Below are positions 35,069 through 43,775 of a DNA stretch of 64,000 nucleotides, in pieces. Source of the stretch: DASRJW01 sp964567755 (lineage in GTDB: Bacteria > Krumholzibacteriota > Krumholzibacteriia > G020349025); contig CAZMNW010000001.1 of the NCBI GenBank assembly GCA_964567755.1, positions 186,001-250,000 on the forward strand, written 5' to 3'. Positions within the stretch are counted from its first letter, which is position 1. Each line of letters begins with the position of its first letter. Under the pieces are notes generated by a model. The model had not been told where the DNA came from. It did not search any database and saw nothing but the letters and a program-made list of their open reading frames with translations. The position numbers and the translations under genes are program-made.

Positions 35069-36424
35069 TCACCCGAGCTTCGTGTCCGAGTCCGCGTCCA
35101 GGTTGCCGCTCCACAAGTAATGTCGCGTCTCGCCGACGATGACATGAGAGAGGACGAGGAGCGAGATCAGATTCGGCACGGCCATGAGGCCATTGGCAAC
35201 GTCGGCGAATGACCATACCGCGGGCAGAGTCGCGACCGAACCCACCATCACCGCCAGCACCCACAGCACGCGGTAGGGCCGGATGATACGCACACCGAAG
35301 AGATATTCCGCCGCTTTCTCGCCGTAGTACGACCAGCCAAGAATCGTGGAAAACACGAACGTCAACAGGCCAACCGTGAGCACCAGGGGCCCGACACCAG
35401 GGAACTCGGCGAACGCGGCGCGTGTGAGCGCCGCGCCGGTCAGGCCTTCGGTCCAGTCGCCGGCGTTCACTACCACCAGGCCTGTCATGGCACAGACCAC
35501 GACCGTATCCCAGAAAGTGCCGGTGCAGGAAACCAATGCTTGGCGCACGGGATTGCGCGTCATCGCCGCGGCGGCGACGATCGGCGCGCTGCCGAGGCCG
35601 GATTCGTTGGAGAACAAGCCGCGCGCGATGCCGTAGCGCATCGCTTCCTTCATGCCGGCGCCCAGGAAACCGCCGACGGCGGCTTGTCCGGTGAAAGCGG
35701 AACGACCGATGAGTGCGACGGTCTCGGCGAGCGTATCGCTCTTCATGATCAGCAAGATCGCGCACCCGAGCACGTAGAAGACCGCCATGAACGGCACCAG
35801 CACGTCGCACGTGCGCGCGATCGAACGGATGCCGCCGAGGATGACGACGGCGGTGAGCAGGGTCATGAGGCTGCCCGACCAAACCGGCGAGATGCCGAAG
35901 GATTCTTTCACCATCGCCGCGATCGAATTCGCTTGCACCATGTTGCCGATGCCAAATGCGGCGACGGCGGTGAGACCCGCGAAGAGCATGCCGAGCCAGC
36001 GCGCGTTCATGCCACGCTCGAGGACGTACATCGGACCGCCGGCCATCATCCCCTTCGCGTCGCGCGTGCGGTATTTCACCGAAAGCACGGCCTCGGCGTA
36101 TTTTGTCGCCATGCCGAAGACGCCGGTCAGCCACATCCACAGCACGGCGCCGGGTCCACCCGCGCTAATTGCGGTCGCGACGCCAACGATGTTGCCGGTG
36201 CCGATGGTCGCCGCGAGCGCGGTGGTGAGCGCGCTGAAATGACTGACGTCGCCCTCGCCTTCGGGCCGGCGCTGGAAGGACAGGCGAATCGCCTTTCCCA
36301 AATAGCGTTGGATGAAACGAAGTCGGAAGGTGAGGTAAACATGCGTGCCGAAGAGGAGGATCAGTAACGGGTAACCCCACACGAGATTGCTGGCCGCGGA
36401 CAGTGCCTTTTCGATCGCTTCCAT
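35069..36424 (-). CDS. AGCS family amino acid (alanine/glycine):cation symporter
   Basis: This encodes 451 residues with about eleven transmembrane segments. The AGCS signatures are present: ALTTALAATIGTGNIVGVA, then GPGAVLWMWLTGVFGMATKYAE and RGLFSNESGLGSAPI. These carriers import alanine or glycine with sodium or protons. AAGGAGGTCAGG directly before the ATG is a near-perfect ribosome site. The C-terminus is intact. It is a lone gene, divergent from the CPA2 antiporter. Confidence 0.95.
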   Translation of the reverse strand: MEAIEKALSAASNLVWGYPLLILLFGTHVYLTFRLRFIQRYLGKAIRLSFQRRPEGEGDVSHFSALTTALAATIGTGNIVGVATAISAGGPGAVLWMWLTGVFGMATKYAEAVLSVKYRTRDAKGMMAGGPMYVLERGMNARWLGMLFAGLTAVAAFGIGNMVQANSIAAMVKESFGISPVWSGSLMTLLTAVVILGGIRSIARTCDVLVPFMAVFYVLGCAILLIMKSDTLAETVALIGRSAFTGQAAVGGFLGAGMKEAMRYGIARGLFSNESGLGSAPIVAAAAMTRNPVRQALVSCTGTFWDTVVVCAMTGLVVVNAGDWTEGLTGAALTRAAFAEFPGVGPLVLTVGLLTFVFSTILGWSYYGEKAAEYLFGVRIIRPYRVLWVLAVMVGSVATLPAVWSFADVANGLMAVPNLISLLVLSHVIVGETRHYLWSGNLDADSDTKLG

Positions 36425-36566
36425 CCTGACCTCCTTCTGCCATTGCCGGTGGAAATCGGCGCGATTCTAATGGACGTCCGCGGTTTTGCCAGCGGAGAAT
36501 CGGGCCGCCAGAGGCAATGACCCACAGGGCTTTGCGTTCGAACGGATGGCAGGAGATCCAGGGAAC

Positions 36567-36955
36567 ATGATTCGCCTGTGCACGAAGCTCGCCATCACGC
36601 TGCTTTCGACGCTGACTCTGGCTTCTCCGGCGATCGCGGATCCGATCGACGACATCCTGTGCGCCGTCTGCTCGCAGCACAAACGGTCGCCAGCATGTGG
36701 CAACGACAGATGCTGCGGGACGGCAAAGCCGCCGGGATGGACGCGGCGACCGGCATGACCTTGGGTTGGATCTTCGAAGAGCACGCCGATGGCTCGCGTT
36801 TCCGGGTGCGCTGTGCAGATCTCGGCACCGGTCCCGTGGCCGATGACTTCGGCACGGTCCGGACTACGGCGCTGGTTGCACGCTTCGAGACGCGCGAAGA
36901 AGACATCGCCATCGAGAGCAACGTTCCCTTGCCTTCGACGCTGCGCCGGCGCTAG
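36567..36955 (+). pseudogene. Small secreted protein of unknown function, broken by a frameshift
   Basis: An ATG at 36567 opens a signal peptide (MIRLCTKLAITLL to SPAIADPIDD). The coding character then moves to another frame, which continues LAAQTVASMWQRQMLRDGKA and ends RFETREEDIAIESNVPLPST before a stop at 36953. The switch occurs between about 36650 and 36680. Repaired, it would be about 128 residues. I do not recognise the family. It ends 8 bp before the CPA2 antiporter start and would be in one transcript with it. Confidence 0.5.
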
Positions 36956-36963
36956 ATGGATGC

Positions 36964-39021
36964 ATGGAAGCGCATGCGTTCCTCCAGGCTCTGGCACTCG
37001 TTCTGTGTGTGGCGGCCGTCACCTCCGTGCTGTTCCAGTGGTTGCGGCAGCCCGTGCTGCTGGGCTACGTGGTGGGTGGGCTCGTCGTCGGCCCACACGT
37101 TCCCATACCGCTCGTCGCGGACACCCAAATCATTCACACGCTCTCGGAACTGGGCGTCATTCTGCTGTTGTTCTCGCTCGGGCTCGAGTTCAACTTACGC
37201 CGTCTCGCGCGCCTCGGTGCCACGTCGAGCTTGACCACGGTGATCGAGGTCTCGGCGACGGCGTGGCTCGGCTTCACGGCCGGACGCTTGCTCGGTTGGA
37301 GCATCCACGAGAGCCTGTACGCGGGAGCCATCGTCGCCATTTCGAGCACGACGATCGTCCTCAAGGCCTTCGACGAGCGCCAAGTGCACAGCAAAGTGCG
37401 CGACACCGTGCTCGGCATCCTCATCGTCGAAGACTTGGTGGCCATCCTGCTCATGGCGCTGCTCACCGCCGTTTCGCTCGGCAGCGGCCTGTCCACTGGC
37501 TCGCTGGCGATCACGGCAATACGCCTGGGCGGGTTCCTCACCGCTCTCATTGTCGTCGGACTCCTCGTCGTTCCGCGGGCCATGCGTGCCATCGAGCGTT
37601 TGAACCGTCCGGAGACGACGCTGATCGCAAGCATCGGCATCTGCTTCGCGACGGCCCTGCTCGCACGCAAAATGGGTTACGCCCTCGCCTTGGGGGCTTT
37701 CGTCGCTGGCTCCCTCGTCGGGGAATCCGGCCACTCGCGGCACGTGACCGCGCTCGTGCGACCCATCCGCGATCTCTTTGTCGCCATTTTCTTCGTTTCG
37801 GTCGGCATGTCGATCGACCCGCAGATCATCGTGAGTCACTGGCCCCTGATTGCGCTCTTCGTCGCCGTCGTCGTGGTCGGCAAGGTGGGCGGCGTGGCAC
37901 TCGGAGTTTTCCTCATGGACCACGGAATTCGCGTCTCGGTGCAGACCGGCATGAGCCTGGCGCAGATCGGCGAGCTCTCGTTCGTGATCGCCAGTATCGG
38001 GGTCACATTGGGGACCATCCCGGCGTCGTTGTACTCCATCGCCATCGCCGTGTCGGCCTTCACCACGCTGCTCACCCCGTGGCTCATGCGCTTGTCGGGA
38101 CCTCTGGCCGAGTTGGTGGATCGCAGCTTGCCGCATCCGATTCAGACATTCGCCGCGCTGTACGGCACATGGCTCGAGAAAGTGCGTAGCGCGCCGCGGC
38201 AGGCCCGGCGCAGTGCCGCCGTGATGCGTTCGGTCCGCTGGCTGTTGCTCGACGCCGCGATGGCGACCCTCATCGTCATCTCCGCGGCGCTTTCGCAACG
38301 GGTCGTTCTCGCCGCGCTGCAGGAGCGCGCGGGTGTGACGCCGGATCGTGGCAGAATTCTGCTCGCGACAGCGGTGCTGCTGCTGTCGCTGCCCTTCTGG
38401 GTTGGTATCGTGCGCTCTGCGCGCCGGCTCGGCTTGCGCCTGGCGTCGCTGGCGCTGCCCGCGCTTCCCGAAGGCAAGCTCGACCTCGCGGCAGCGCCAA
38501 GAAAATCTCTCGTGGTGACGCTTCAGATCGCCATCGTGCTCATGGTCGGCCTGCCGCTCGTCCTCGTGACGCAACCTTTCCTGCGCGGGATCGAGACCGC
38601 GCTCGTGCTCGCCGCGCTCGGCGGTCTCGTGGTGTCTCTGGTGGTCGTGTTCTGGCGCAGCACCGCCGATCTCCATGGGCACGTCCGTGCCGGCGCCGAG
38701 CTGATCCTCGAGGCACTCCTGGCGCAGTCACGCACGCCCGGCAAACCTGTGCCCGACGCGCTGGCGCAGATCGAAGATTTCATTCCGGGCATGGGAAAAC
38801 CGACACTCGTGAGTCTCGAGAGCGCCAGCCTCGCGGTGAATCAGACGCTGGCGACACTCAATCTGCGCGGCCGCACGGGAGCGACCGTGCTCGCGATCGT
38901 GCGCGACGGCCAAGGGATCTTGCCGAGCGCGGACGACGTCCTGATGGCGGGCGATGTGCTCACACTCACGGGCACGCATGAGTCCATCGTGGCGGCGACG
39001 ACACTGCTCGCCACACGCTAA
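36964..39021 (+). CDS. CPA2 family cation:proton antiporter with C-terminal RCK_C domain (KefB/YbaL-like)
   Basis: This encodes 685 residues. The first 385 form the Na+/H+ exchanger domain with about twelve helices, including GLVVGPHVPIP, LLFSLGLEFNLRRL and FFVSVGMSIDP, which are typical of CPA2 and KefB-type carriers. A second membrane region of four helices follows (about 420-570), not found in KefB. The last 95 residues form an RCK_C (TrkA_C) domain with LESASLAVNQTLATLNLRG and GDVLTLTGTHESI. No NAD-binding RCK_N lies between them. It probably exchanges potassium or sodium for protons under ligand control. Confidence 0.92.
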   Translation: MEAHAFLQALALVLCVAAVTSVLFQWLRQPVLLGYVVGGLVVGPHVPIPLVADTQIIHTLSELGVILLLFSLGLEFNLRRLARLGATSSLTTVIEVSATAWLGFTAGRLLGWSIHESLYAGAIVAISSTTIVLKAFDERQVHSKVRDTVLGILIVEDLVAILLMALLTAVSLGSGLSTGSLAITAIRLGGFLTALIVVGLLVVPRAMRAIERLNRPETTLIASIGICFATALLARKMGYALALGAFVAGSLVGESGHSRHVTALVRPIRDLFVAIFFVSVGMSIDPQIIVSHWPLIALFVAVVVVGKVGGVALGVFLMDHGIRVSVQTGMSLAQIGELSFVIASIGVTLGTIPASLYSIAIAVSAFTTLLTPWLMRLSGPLAELVDRSLPHPIQTFAALYGTWLEKVRSAPRQARRSAAVMRSVRWLLLDAAMATLIVISAALSQRVVLAALQERAGVTPDRGRILLATAVLLLSLPFWVGIVRSARRLGLRLASLALPALPEGKLDLAAAPRKSLVVTLQIAIVLMVGLPLVLVTQPFLRGIETALVLAALGGLVVSLVVVFWRSTADLHGHVRAGAELILEALLAQSRTPGKPVPDALAQIEDFIPGMGKPTLVSLESASLAVNQTLATLNLRGRTGATVLAIVRDGQGILPSADDVLMAGDVLTLTGTHESIVAATTLLATR

Positions 39022-39051
39022 AAAGCGCGGCCGGCACCCTTCGCCGGGCCC

Positions 39052-41133
39052 TCAACGCAGAAGCGTCATCTTGTGTGTCTCGGACCAGGTGGGTGTTTCG
39101 ATGCGGTAGAAGTACGTGCCCGATCGGACGGGGATGCCCAGGCCATCGGTGCCGTCCCAGATGAAGCTGTGATCGGGAGCGGCCAACATTGGGCCGTCGG
39201 CGAGCACGCGGACCAACCGGCCGCGGACATCGAGAACCGAGAGACGCACGCGCTCGGGGGCGAGCAACTCGAAACGAATGCGCGTCGCCGGGTTGAAAGG
39301 GTTCGGCTCGTTCTGTTGCAGCGCACCGCGCGGGGGCGCTGGTAGGCCGCCGGGGCGGAGCAGAATGCGCCCGTCCCAAGGGGGCACCGTCTCTGCGCTC
39401 ACCCTCGCACCATCGAACACGGTGGAGCCCGGTATGTCGAGACGCGTGTACGAACCCCCGAGTGCGATCGTTTGCGGCACCGCCGTGTAGTTGAGCAGCA
39501 CCGTCCCACGCTCGAAGTCGCGCCGATACACCGAGACTTCACCTTCACGCAACGACACGTTGTCGATCCATACCGTGGCCGGAACTCGCAGGAATAGATT
39601 CAAACTTGCCGATGCCGTTCCCGGGGCGAAAAAGACAATGTCCTCACGCTTCCAGTCCGGCGTCAACGCAATCGTGCGGTTCCCGAGACACGTGTTGCTG
39701 GGACAGCCCTCGCCGTAGAGGTGCAGCGACAGGTCGACGGCACGGTCGGCGCGCACGCGCAGCGTGAGCACGTAGCTGGTGCCGCTCTGCAACGCGGCGC
39801 CACTGCTCCAAACCTTGAGCTCGCCACCAGGGGAGACGGTTTGCACGCTGATGCGGCCGGTCCCTTGATCGGCGGCGAAATCACCTACAGCTCCGAATGG
39901 ATACCACGACCAGCCGTCAATCCCGTTGGAGAAGTTGCTGTTCGTGATCAGCTCCGGACCGGAAAACACACCGATGCGTGCCATCGGGCCCAGAGCTCGC
40001 CCGAGATACGCCGCGCCTCGACCGGCGTGATCGAACTCTGGCTCCCACCACAGAGCACCGTTGCCTATCGATTGTCCGGCGTCGAGGCTGTAGAAGCCGT
40101 CGCCGAGCAGCGTCGAGACGAAGGTGAAGCGCTTGTGGCGCTCGAACTCGCTCGAGCGCGCGGGTGCGAGCTGCGTCCCTTGCCACACGGAGTTCATGAT
40201 CGTCGATGCGTATGGCATGCTCGAGAACGGTGCCGCGAGATAGCCGGAGGTGGCATCGAGCATCTCGTAGCTCCAGTTGTAGCGATAGGGATTGCCGGCG
40301 TCGACGTTGCTCCAGCCCGAAGGGAATGCCTCGTGAATCGAGCCGTTGAGCCAGCCGAAGTAGTCCGAGGCGCCGTTGCCCACGAGCGCCAGAGGTCGCC
40401 CGCGGCGGCTCTCGAGGCCGTCGAAGCGGCGGCGAAGATCCGCCGCCAATGCGACCAACGATTGATTCCACAGCGAATCGAGCCCAGCCGCGGCGTCGGC
40501 CACACCGTCGCAGCCCGTGGGGTCGTGCGTCGGGTTGCAGTCCGTGTCGAGCTGCAGGTTGTTCTGGTTCCAGGACAGGCGCTGCCAGTAGTTGTCGAGC
40601 ATGATGCCATCGAGCGAGGGACGTGAGGTCACGAGCCCCTCGATGCGCGCTGCGATGTACTCGCGCCAGCTTCCCTGGGGTCCTGTGCCACCGAGCGCGG
40701 TGATGTTCGCCATGCGCGATCCCGGCCAGTCCGAGGCGGGCAGCGCATTGCGATCGTACCACCAGAGATCATTGCTCTCGGCGTAAGCAATGTTGGCTTG
40801 CTCCCAGGCATCGGCGCTGTCCTGCGGCCACTCGACGCTGTAAGGGCAGACGTAGAAATAGATGAGGATGTCGGGGTTGCGAGCCCGGAGCTGTGCCAGC
40901 TCGGCCTCGGTCCAAACCGAGTTGAGAACCAGCAGATCCCAGCGCGCCAGCGCCTCGATGTTCGCCGTGTCGGCGAAGCCATGCAGGTAAATGTTGGCGA
41001 GTCGGGGAAAGACCGGATCGGCTGTCGCTTTCGCTGCCGCGAGCACGAGGAGGAGGATTGCGAGCCGATGAGGCAAAGCCGGAACCCCCGAACGATCGAT
41101 GCGAGTGGAATGGGCCTTCGGAGTTCCATGCAT
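39052..41133 (-). CDS. GHL15-like putative glycoside hydrolase with CBM-like and FlgD-like C-terminal domains
   Basis: This encodes 693 residues from the ATG at 41133, just before a signal peptide ending AKATADP; the longer open frame upstream lacks coding character. Residues about 30-430 resemble the hypothetical glycosyl hydrolase 15 (GHL15) family, a TIM-barrel type, with LLVLNSVWTEAEL, YFYVCPYSVEW and DGIMLDNYW, whose acidic residues are candidate catalytic groups. A jelly-roll domain follows (about 440-570; NSNFSNGIDGW to WIDNVSLREG), typical of carbohydrate-binding modules. The last 95 residues are an FlgD-like sorting domain (PNPFNPATRIRFEL to HKMTLLR). Substrate unknown; secretion is clear. 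Confidence 0.78.
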   Translation of the reverse strand: MHGTPKAHSTRIDRSGVPALPHRLAILLLVLAAAKATADPVFPRLANIYLHGFADTANIEALARWDLLVLNSVWTEAELAQLRARNPDILIYFYVCPYSVEWPQDSADAWEQANIAYAESNDLWWYDRNALPASDWPGSRMANITALGGTGPQGSWREYIAARIEGLVTSRPSLDGIMLDNYWQRLSWNQNNLQLDTDCNPTHDPTGCDGVADAAAGLDSLWNQSLVALAADLRRRFDGLESRRGRPLALVGNGASDYFGWLNGSIHEAFPSGWSNVDAGNPYRYNWSYEMLDATSGYLAAPFSSMPYASTIMNSVWQGTQLAPARSSEFERHKRFTFVSTLLGDGFYSLDAGQSIGNGALWWEPEFDHAGRGAAYLGRALGPMARIGVFSGPELITNSNFSNGIDGWSWYPFGAVGDFAADQGTGRISVQTVSPGGELKVWSSGAALQSGTSYVLTLRVRADRAVDLSLHLYGEGCPSNTCLGNRTIALTPDWKREDIVFFAPGTASASLNLFLRVPATVWIDNVSLREGEVSVYRRDFERGTVLLNYTAVPQTIALGGSYTRLDIPGSTVFDGARVSAETVPPWDGRILLRPGGLPAPPRGALQQNEPNPFNPATRIRFELLAPERVRLSVLDVRGRLVRVLADGPMLAAPDHSFIWDGTDGLGIPVRSGTYFYRIETPTWSETHKMTLLR

Positions 41134-41385
41134 TGCGCGCGCCAAGATCGCTTTGACGCCATATCGAGGAACGATCGGGATCGTCGCAGGAATCCAGGAG
41201 CAGGCGCGGACCAGACGTGCGACTGCGCCGCACACGGCCGCGACCGCCCCGGGGGCCCGCAGCGCGCCCTCGTGGTGACGCCCGCCTTGCGCCACCTCCC
41301 CCGGGAATAGATCCGGACACCGCCGGTATCTCCTCCCAGAAGGAGTCGGACGCCAATCGCGTCCAATGCACCTAGGAGGATCCAC
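41134..41385. other. Divergent intergenic region
   Basis: This 250-bp region between the GHL15-like gene and the next plus-strand gene carries both promoters. I see no clear boxes or repeats. AGGAGGATCC before the ATG at 41386 is the ribosome site of the rightward gene. Confidence 0.35.
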
Positions 41386-42345
41386 ATGCCGTCGAAGTTC
41401 CACCCATGCCGAAATGCTCGGCGTCTCGTCACTGGGACCGCCTTGCTCGCTTCACTCACTCTCGCCCCCGCAGCCCGCTCACAACACCTGGATCCCGAAT
41501 TCGGCTGGATGAGAAGCCACTCGGCCCCCGGCCAACTCGTGAGCGTCGAGGTCCGAGTGGATGGGCATTACGTGCCGCTCTATCGCGGGCCGGAGGACCT
41601 GAACCGTCACTACTTCGAAGCCCAGCGTGGTGAGAACTACGCGCTGCGGATTCGCAATCGCACCGGAAGCCGGGTCGGCGTGCTCATCGCCGTCGATGGT
41701 CTCAACGTCGTGAGCGGCGAACGCTCGCGACTCGGGCATGGCGAGCCAATGTACGTGCTCGATGCCTGGGAAACCGCGGTGATCCAGGGTTGGCGCACTT
41801 CGCTCGAGCACGTGCGCCAGTTCGTGTTCGTCGATGAGGAACGGTCGTACGCGAGCCGCACCCACCAAGCGAACGGCGACATGGGCTGGATCCGCTTGCT
41901 TGCTTTCGAAGAAGACAGACCGGTCGCAACCAACTTGTTCCGGAACGGCCGGCGGCGCCACGAGTCATCGCAGCGTGACGCAGGACGGAGCGAAACGGGG
42001 CGCCTCGAGGAGTCGGACCGCGACTCTGCCGACAACGAAAAAGAAGGCAGCGCGGGCGCAGGGGACGCCGCGGCACCGGAGGCGCGGGCACAGAAATCGG
42101 CGCCGCAAACGCTCGAGGGCGCGTCGCGCGCCGACGAGCCGTTCCCCGGCACCGGGTGGGGAGATCGCAAGCGCGACACGGTGCGCAGAACTTGGTTCGT
42201 CCCCGCTCTGGCATCAAGCGATCACATCGTCCTGCGCTACGAGTACGCGAGGGGGCTCACGACACTCGGGATTCTTCCCGAATGGAAAAGGCTCGACGTG
42301 CGCGAACGAGGTGAGTTCGGTTTCGCCAAGGCGCCGCGCTGGTGA
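41386..42345 (+). CDS. Secreted protein of unknown function with disordered acidic middle
   Basis: This encodes 319 residues with a signal peptide ending PAARSQ and a strong ribosome site AGGAGGATCCAC before the ATG. The first 180 residues include VSVEVRVDGHYVPLYRGP, RNRTGSRVGVLIAVDGLNVVSG and WETAVIQGWRTSLEHVRQFVF, which look like a beta-sandwich domain found in Bacteroidetes-like and other environmental genomes without a function. Residues about 185-265 are low-complexity and acidic (ESDRDSADNEKEGSAGAG). The C-terminus HIVLRYEYARGLTTLGILP looks structured again. Not recognised further. Confidence 0.75.
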   Translation: MPSKFHPCRNARRLVTGTALLASLTLAPAARSQHLDPEFGWMRSHSAPGQLVSVEVRVDGHYVPLYRGPEDLNRHYFEAQRGENYALRIRNRTGSRVGVLIAVDGLNVVSGERSRLGHGEPMYVLDAWETAVIQGWRTSLEHVRQFVFVDEERSYASRTHQANGDMGWIRLLAFEEDRPVATNLFRNGRRRHESSQRDAGRSETGRLEESDRDSADNEKEGSAGAGDAAAPEARAQKSAPQTLEGASRADEPFPGTGWGDRKRDTVRRTWFVPALASSDHIVLRYEYARGLTTLGILPEWKRLDVRERGEFGFAKAPRW

Positions 42346-42371
42346 CGTCGAGCACGGCGGCATCGTCGCCG

Positions 42372-43775
42372 TCATCGCACTTCGACGTGGCTCAACGGGA
42401 TCCAACCGTCCGCGGTGCGCCCGGCGACTCCGAGGCGCACCGCGGGCGCGCGTGTGTCGCGATCCACCACGGCCACCGCGAGCTCGTAGACTCCACGCGG
42501 CAAATCATCGGGCACTTGCAGCACCGTGTCGATCGTGCGTGCGCCTGGGAGCCACGCCCGAATCGTCATCGCGCTCACGGACACGAACGGCTCGCCACCG
42601 GTCGCTGGCGCCAACCGAAAGGCCAGATGTGCGTCGAAGTACGGCGGCGCGACGCCAGTATTCTCCCACTCCATCGACAGTTGCAGTGCAGCTCCGGGCC
42701 GCGTCGTCGTCGCGTGACGCAGGCGGCGGAGAACGAGCCGATACCCCATATGGCGCAGCATGCGTTCCACTTGCGAACGGGAGCCTGTCGGCAAGGGAAT
42801 CGACTTGTTGTTGATGTAGCTCGCGTGCAAATCGAGGGCATAATCGAAGATGGCGTCGATATCCCAGCCGCTCTGTTTCCACTTGCGCATGTCCCAGCAG
42901 CTCTCGAAGGCAACCGGTGCGGTGTGCCACGTATCCTGCGCATCCGTCTTTTCGACTTGCTGGCGGTAGAAATGATCCATGTGGTTCCAGGTCTTGGAAA
43001 AACCGCCCATGTCGCCGAGACAGTCGGCGCGCCACCCGCAACCGCGTTGCACCGCCGCCCGCAGGCCCTCTTCATCGGCAACGAGCATCACCTTCGGAGT
43101 GCGGGGGAAGGCGCGACACCAGGCGTCGAGGATCGCCAGACGCGTCTCGAGACGCGGTAGCTCGAGCCCCGTGCCACTCATGTGCCACTCACCCCACAGT
43201 CCCACTGAACCGATGTCGATCAGTTCCAGATCCGGGTGGCCGTCGTAACGCTGGCCCAAAGCGGCGATCAACCGGAAATGCGCGTCCTTAAACAGCGCCT
43301 GATCCATGTCCGGGACCCATCGCTGCGGTCCGTTTCCTTCGTACTGATACTCGAATCCCGGGCAACCCTTGTCGCGCAGCCACTGCGGCACATGGATGCT
43401 GGCGTCGTCGGTGCCTGCGCACATGATGCGCAAAGCCAACTTCTGACCGGCCCGGCGCGCGCGCCGCAAGAGATCGTCGAGCTTGGCGAAATCGATCGCC
43501 CCTTCGATGGGCTCGATTTCACTCCAATAGAGACGGAAGTATGCCGACGTGCTCGGCAAGCCCTCGAGGTTGACGTCGCCATCGGCGAAGCAATGGAACG
43601 TCTGCCATCCCATACCCGGGTTGGCCAAGAGCTCGTCCGTCGGTGTCGGTGTCACCGTGGCGTACTGGATCGGTGCCGCACAACCCCAAATGCCGAGAAT
43701 CGCGGCGATTGACCCTCGCCTCGCCCCGCGCCGATCCCGCGACTCCGAGCGGCGGCCTGTCGTTCCGCTGTTCAT
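42372..43775 (-). CDS. DUF4832 domain lipoprotein, glycosidase-like
   Basis: This encodes 467 residues and overlaps the preceding gene by 4 bp (ATGA). A lipobox-like LGIWGC is near residue 32. The TIM-barrel-like part includes NPGMGWQTFHCF, AYFRLYWSEIEP and IDIGSVGLWGEWH, followed by the DUF4832 region (YALDLHASYINNKS to GYRLVLRRL) and a beta-sandwich C-terminus that contains DDLPRGVYELAVAV. DUF4832 proteins are related to family-42-type glycosidases but have no proven activity. It closes the 15.5-kb minus-strand run. Expressed with the serine hydrolase, so perhaps cell-wall or glycan related. Confidence 0.82.
   Translation of the reverse strand: MNSGTTGRRSESRDRRGARRGSIAAILGIWGCAAPIQYATVTPTPTDELLANPGMGWQTFHCFADGDVNLEGLPSTSAYFRLYWSEIEPIEGAIDFAKLDDLLRRARRAGQKLALRIMCAGTDDASIHVPQWLRDKGCPGFEYQYEGNGPQRWVPDMDQALFKDAHFRLIAALGQRYDGHPDLELIDIGSVGLWGEWHMSGTGLELPRLETRLAILDAWCRAFPRTPKVMLVADEEGLRAAVQRGCGWRADCLGDMGGFSKTWNHMDHFYRQQVEKTDAQDTWHTAPVAFESCWDMRKWKQSGWDIDAIFDYALDLHASYINNKSIPLPTGSRSQVERMLRHMGYRLVLRRLRHATTTRPGAALQLSMEWENTGVAPPYFDAHLAFRLAPATGGEPFVSVSAMTIRAWLPGARTIDTVLQVPDDLPRGVYELAVAVVDRDTRAPAVRLGVAGRTADGWIPLSHVEVR

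Noticed and set aside
37195..38682. 495-residue minus-strand frame
   Set aside because: Antisense of the CPA2 antiporter; composition is His/Asp/Arg-rich and non-natural.
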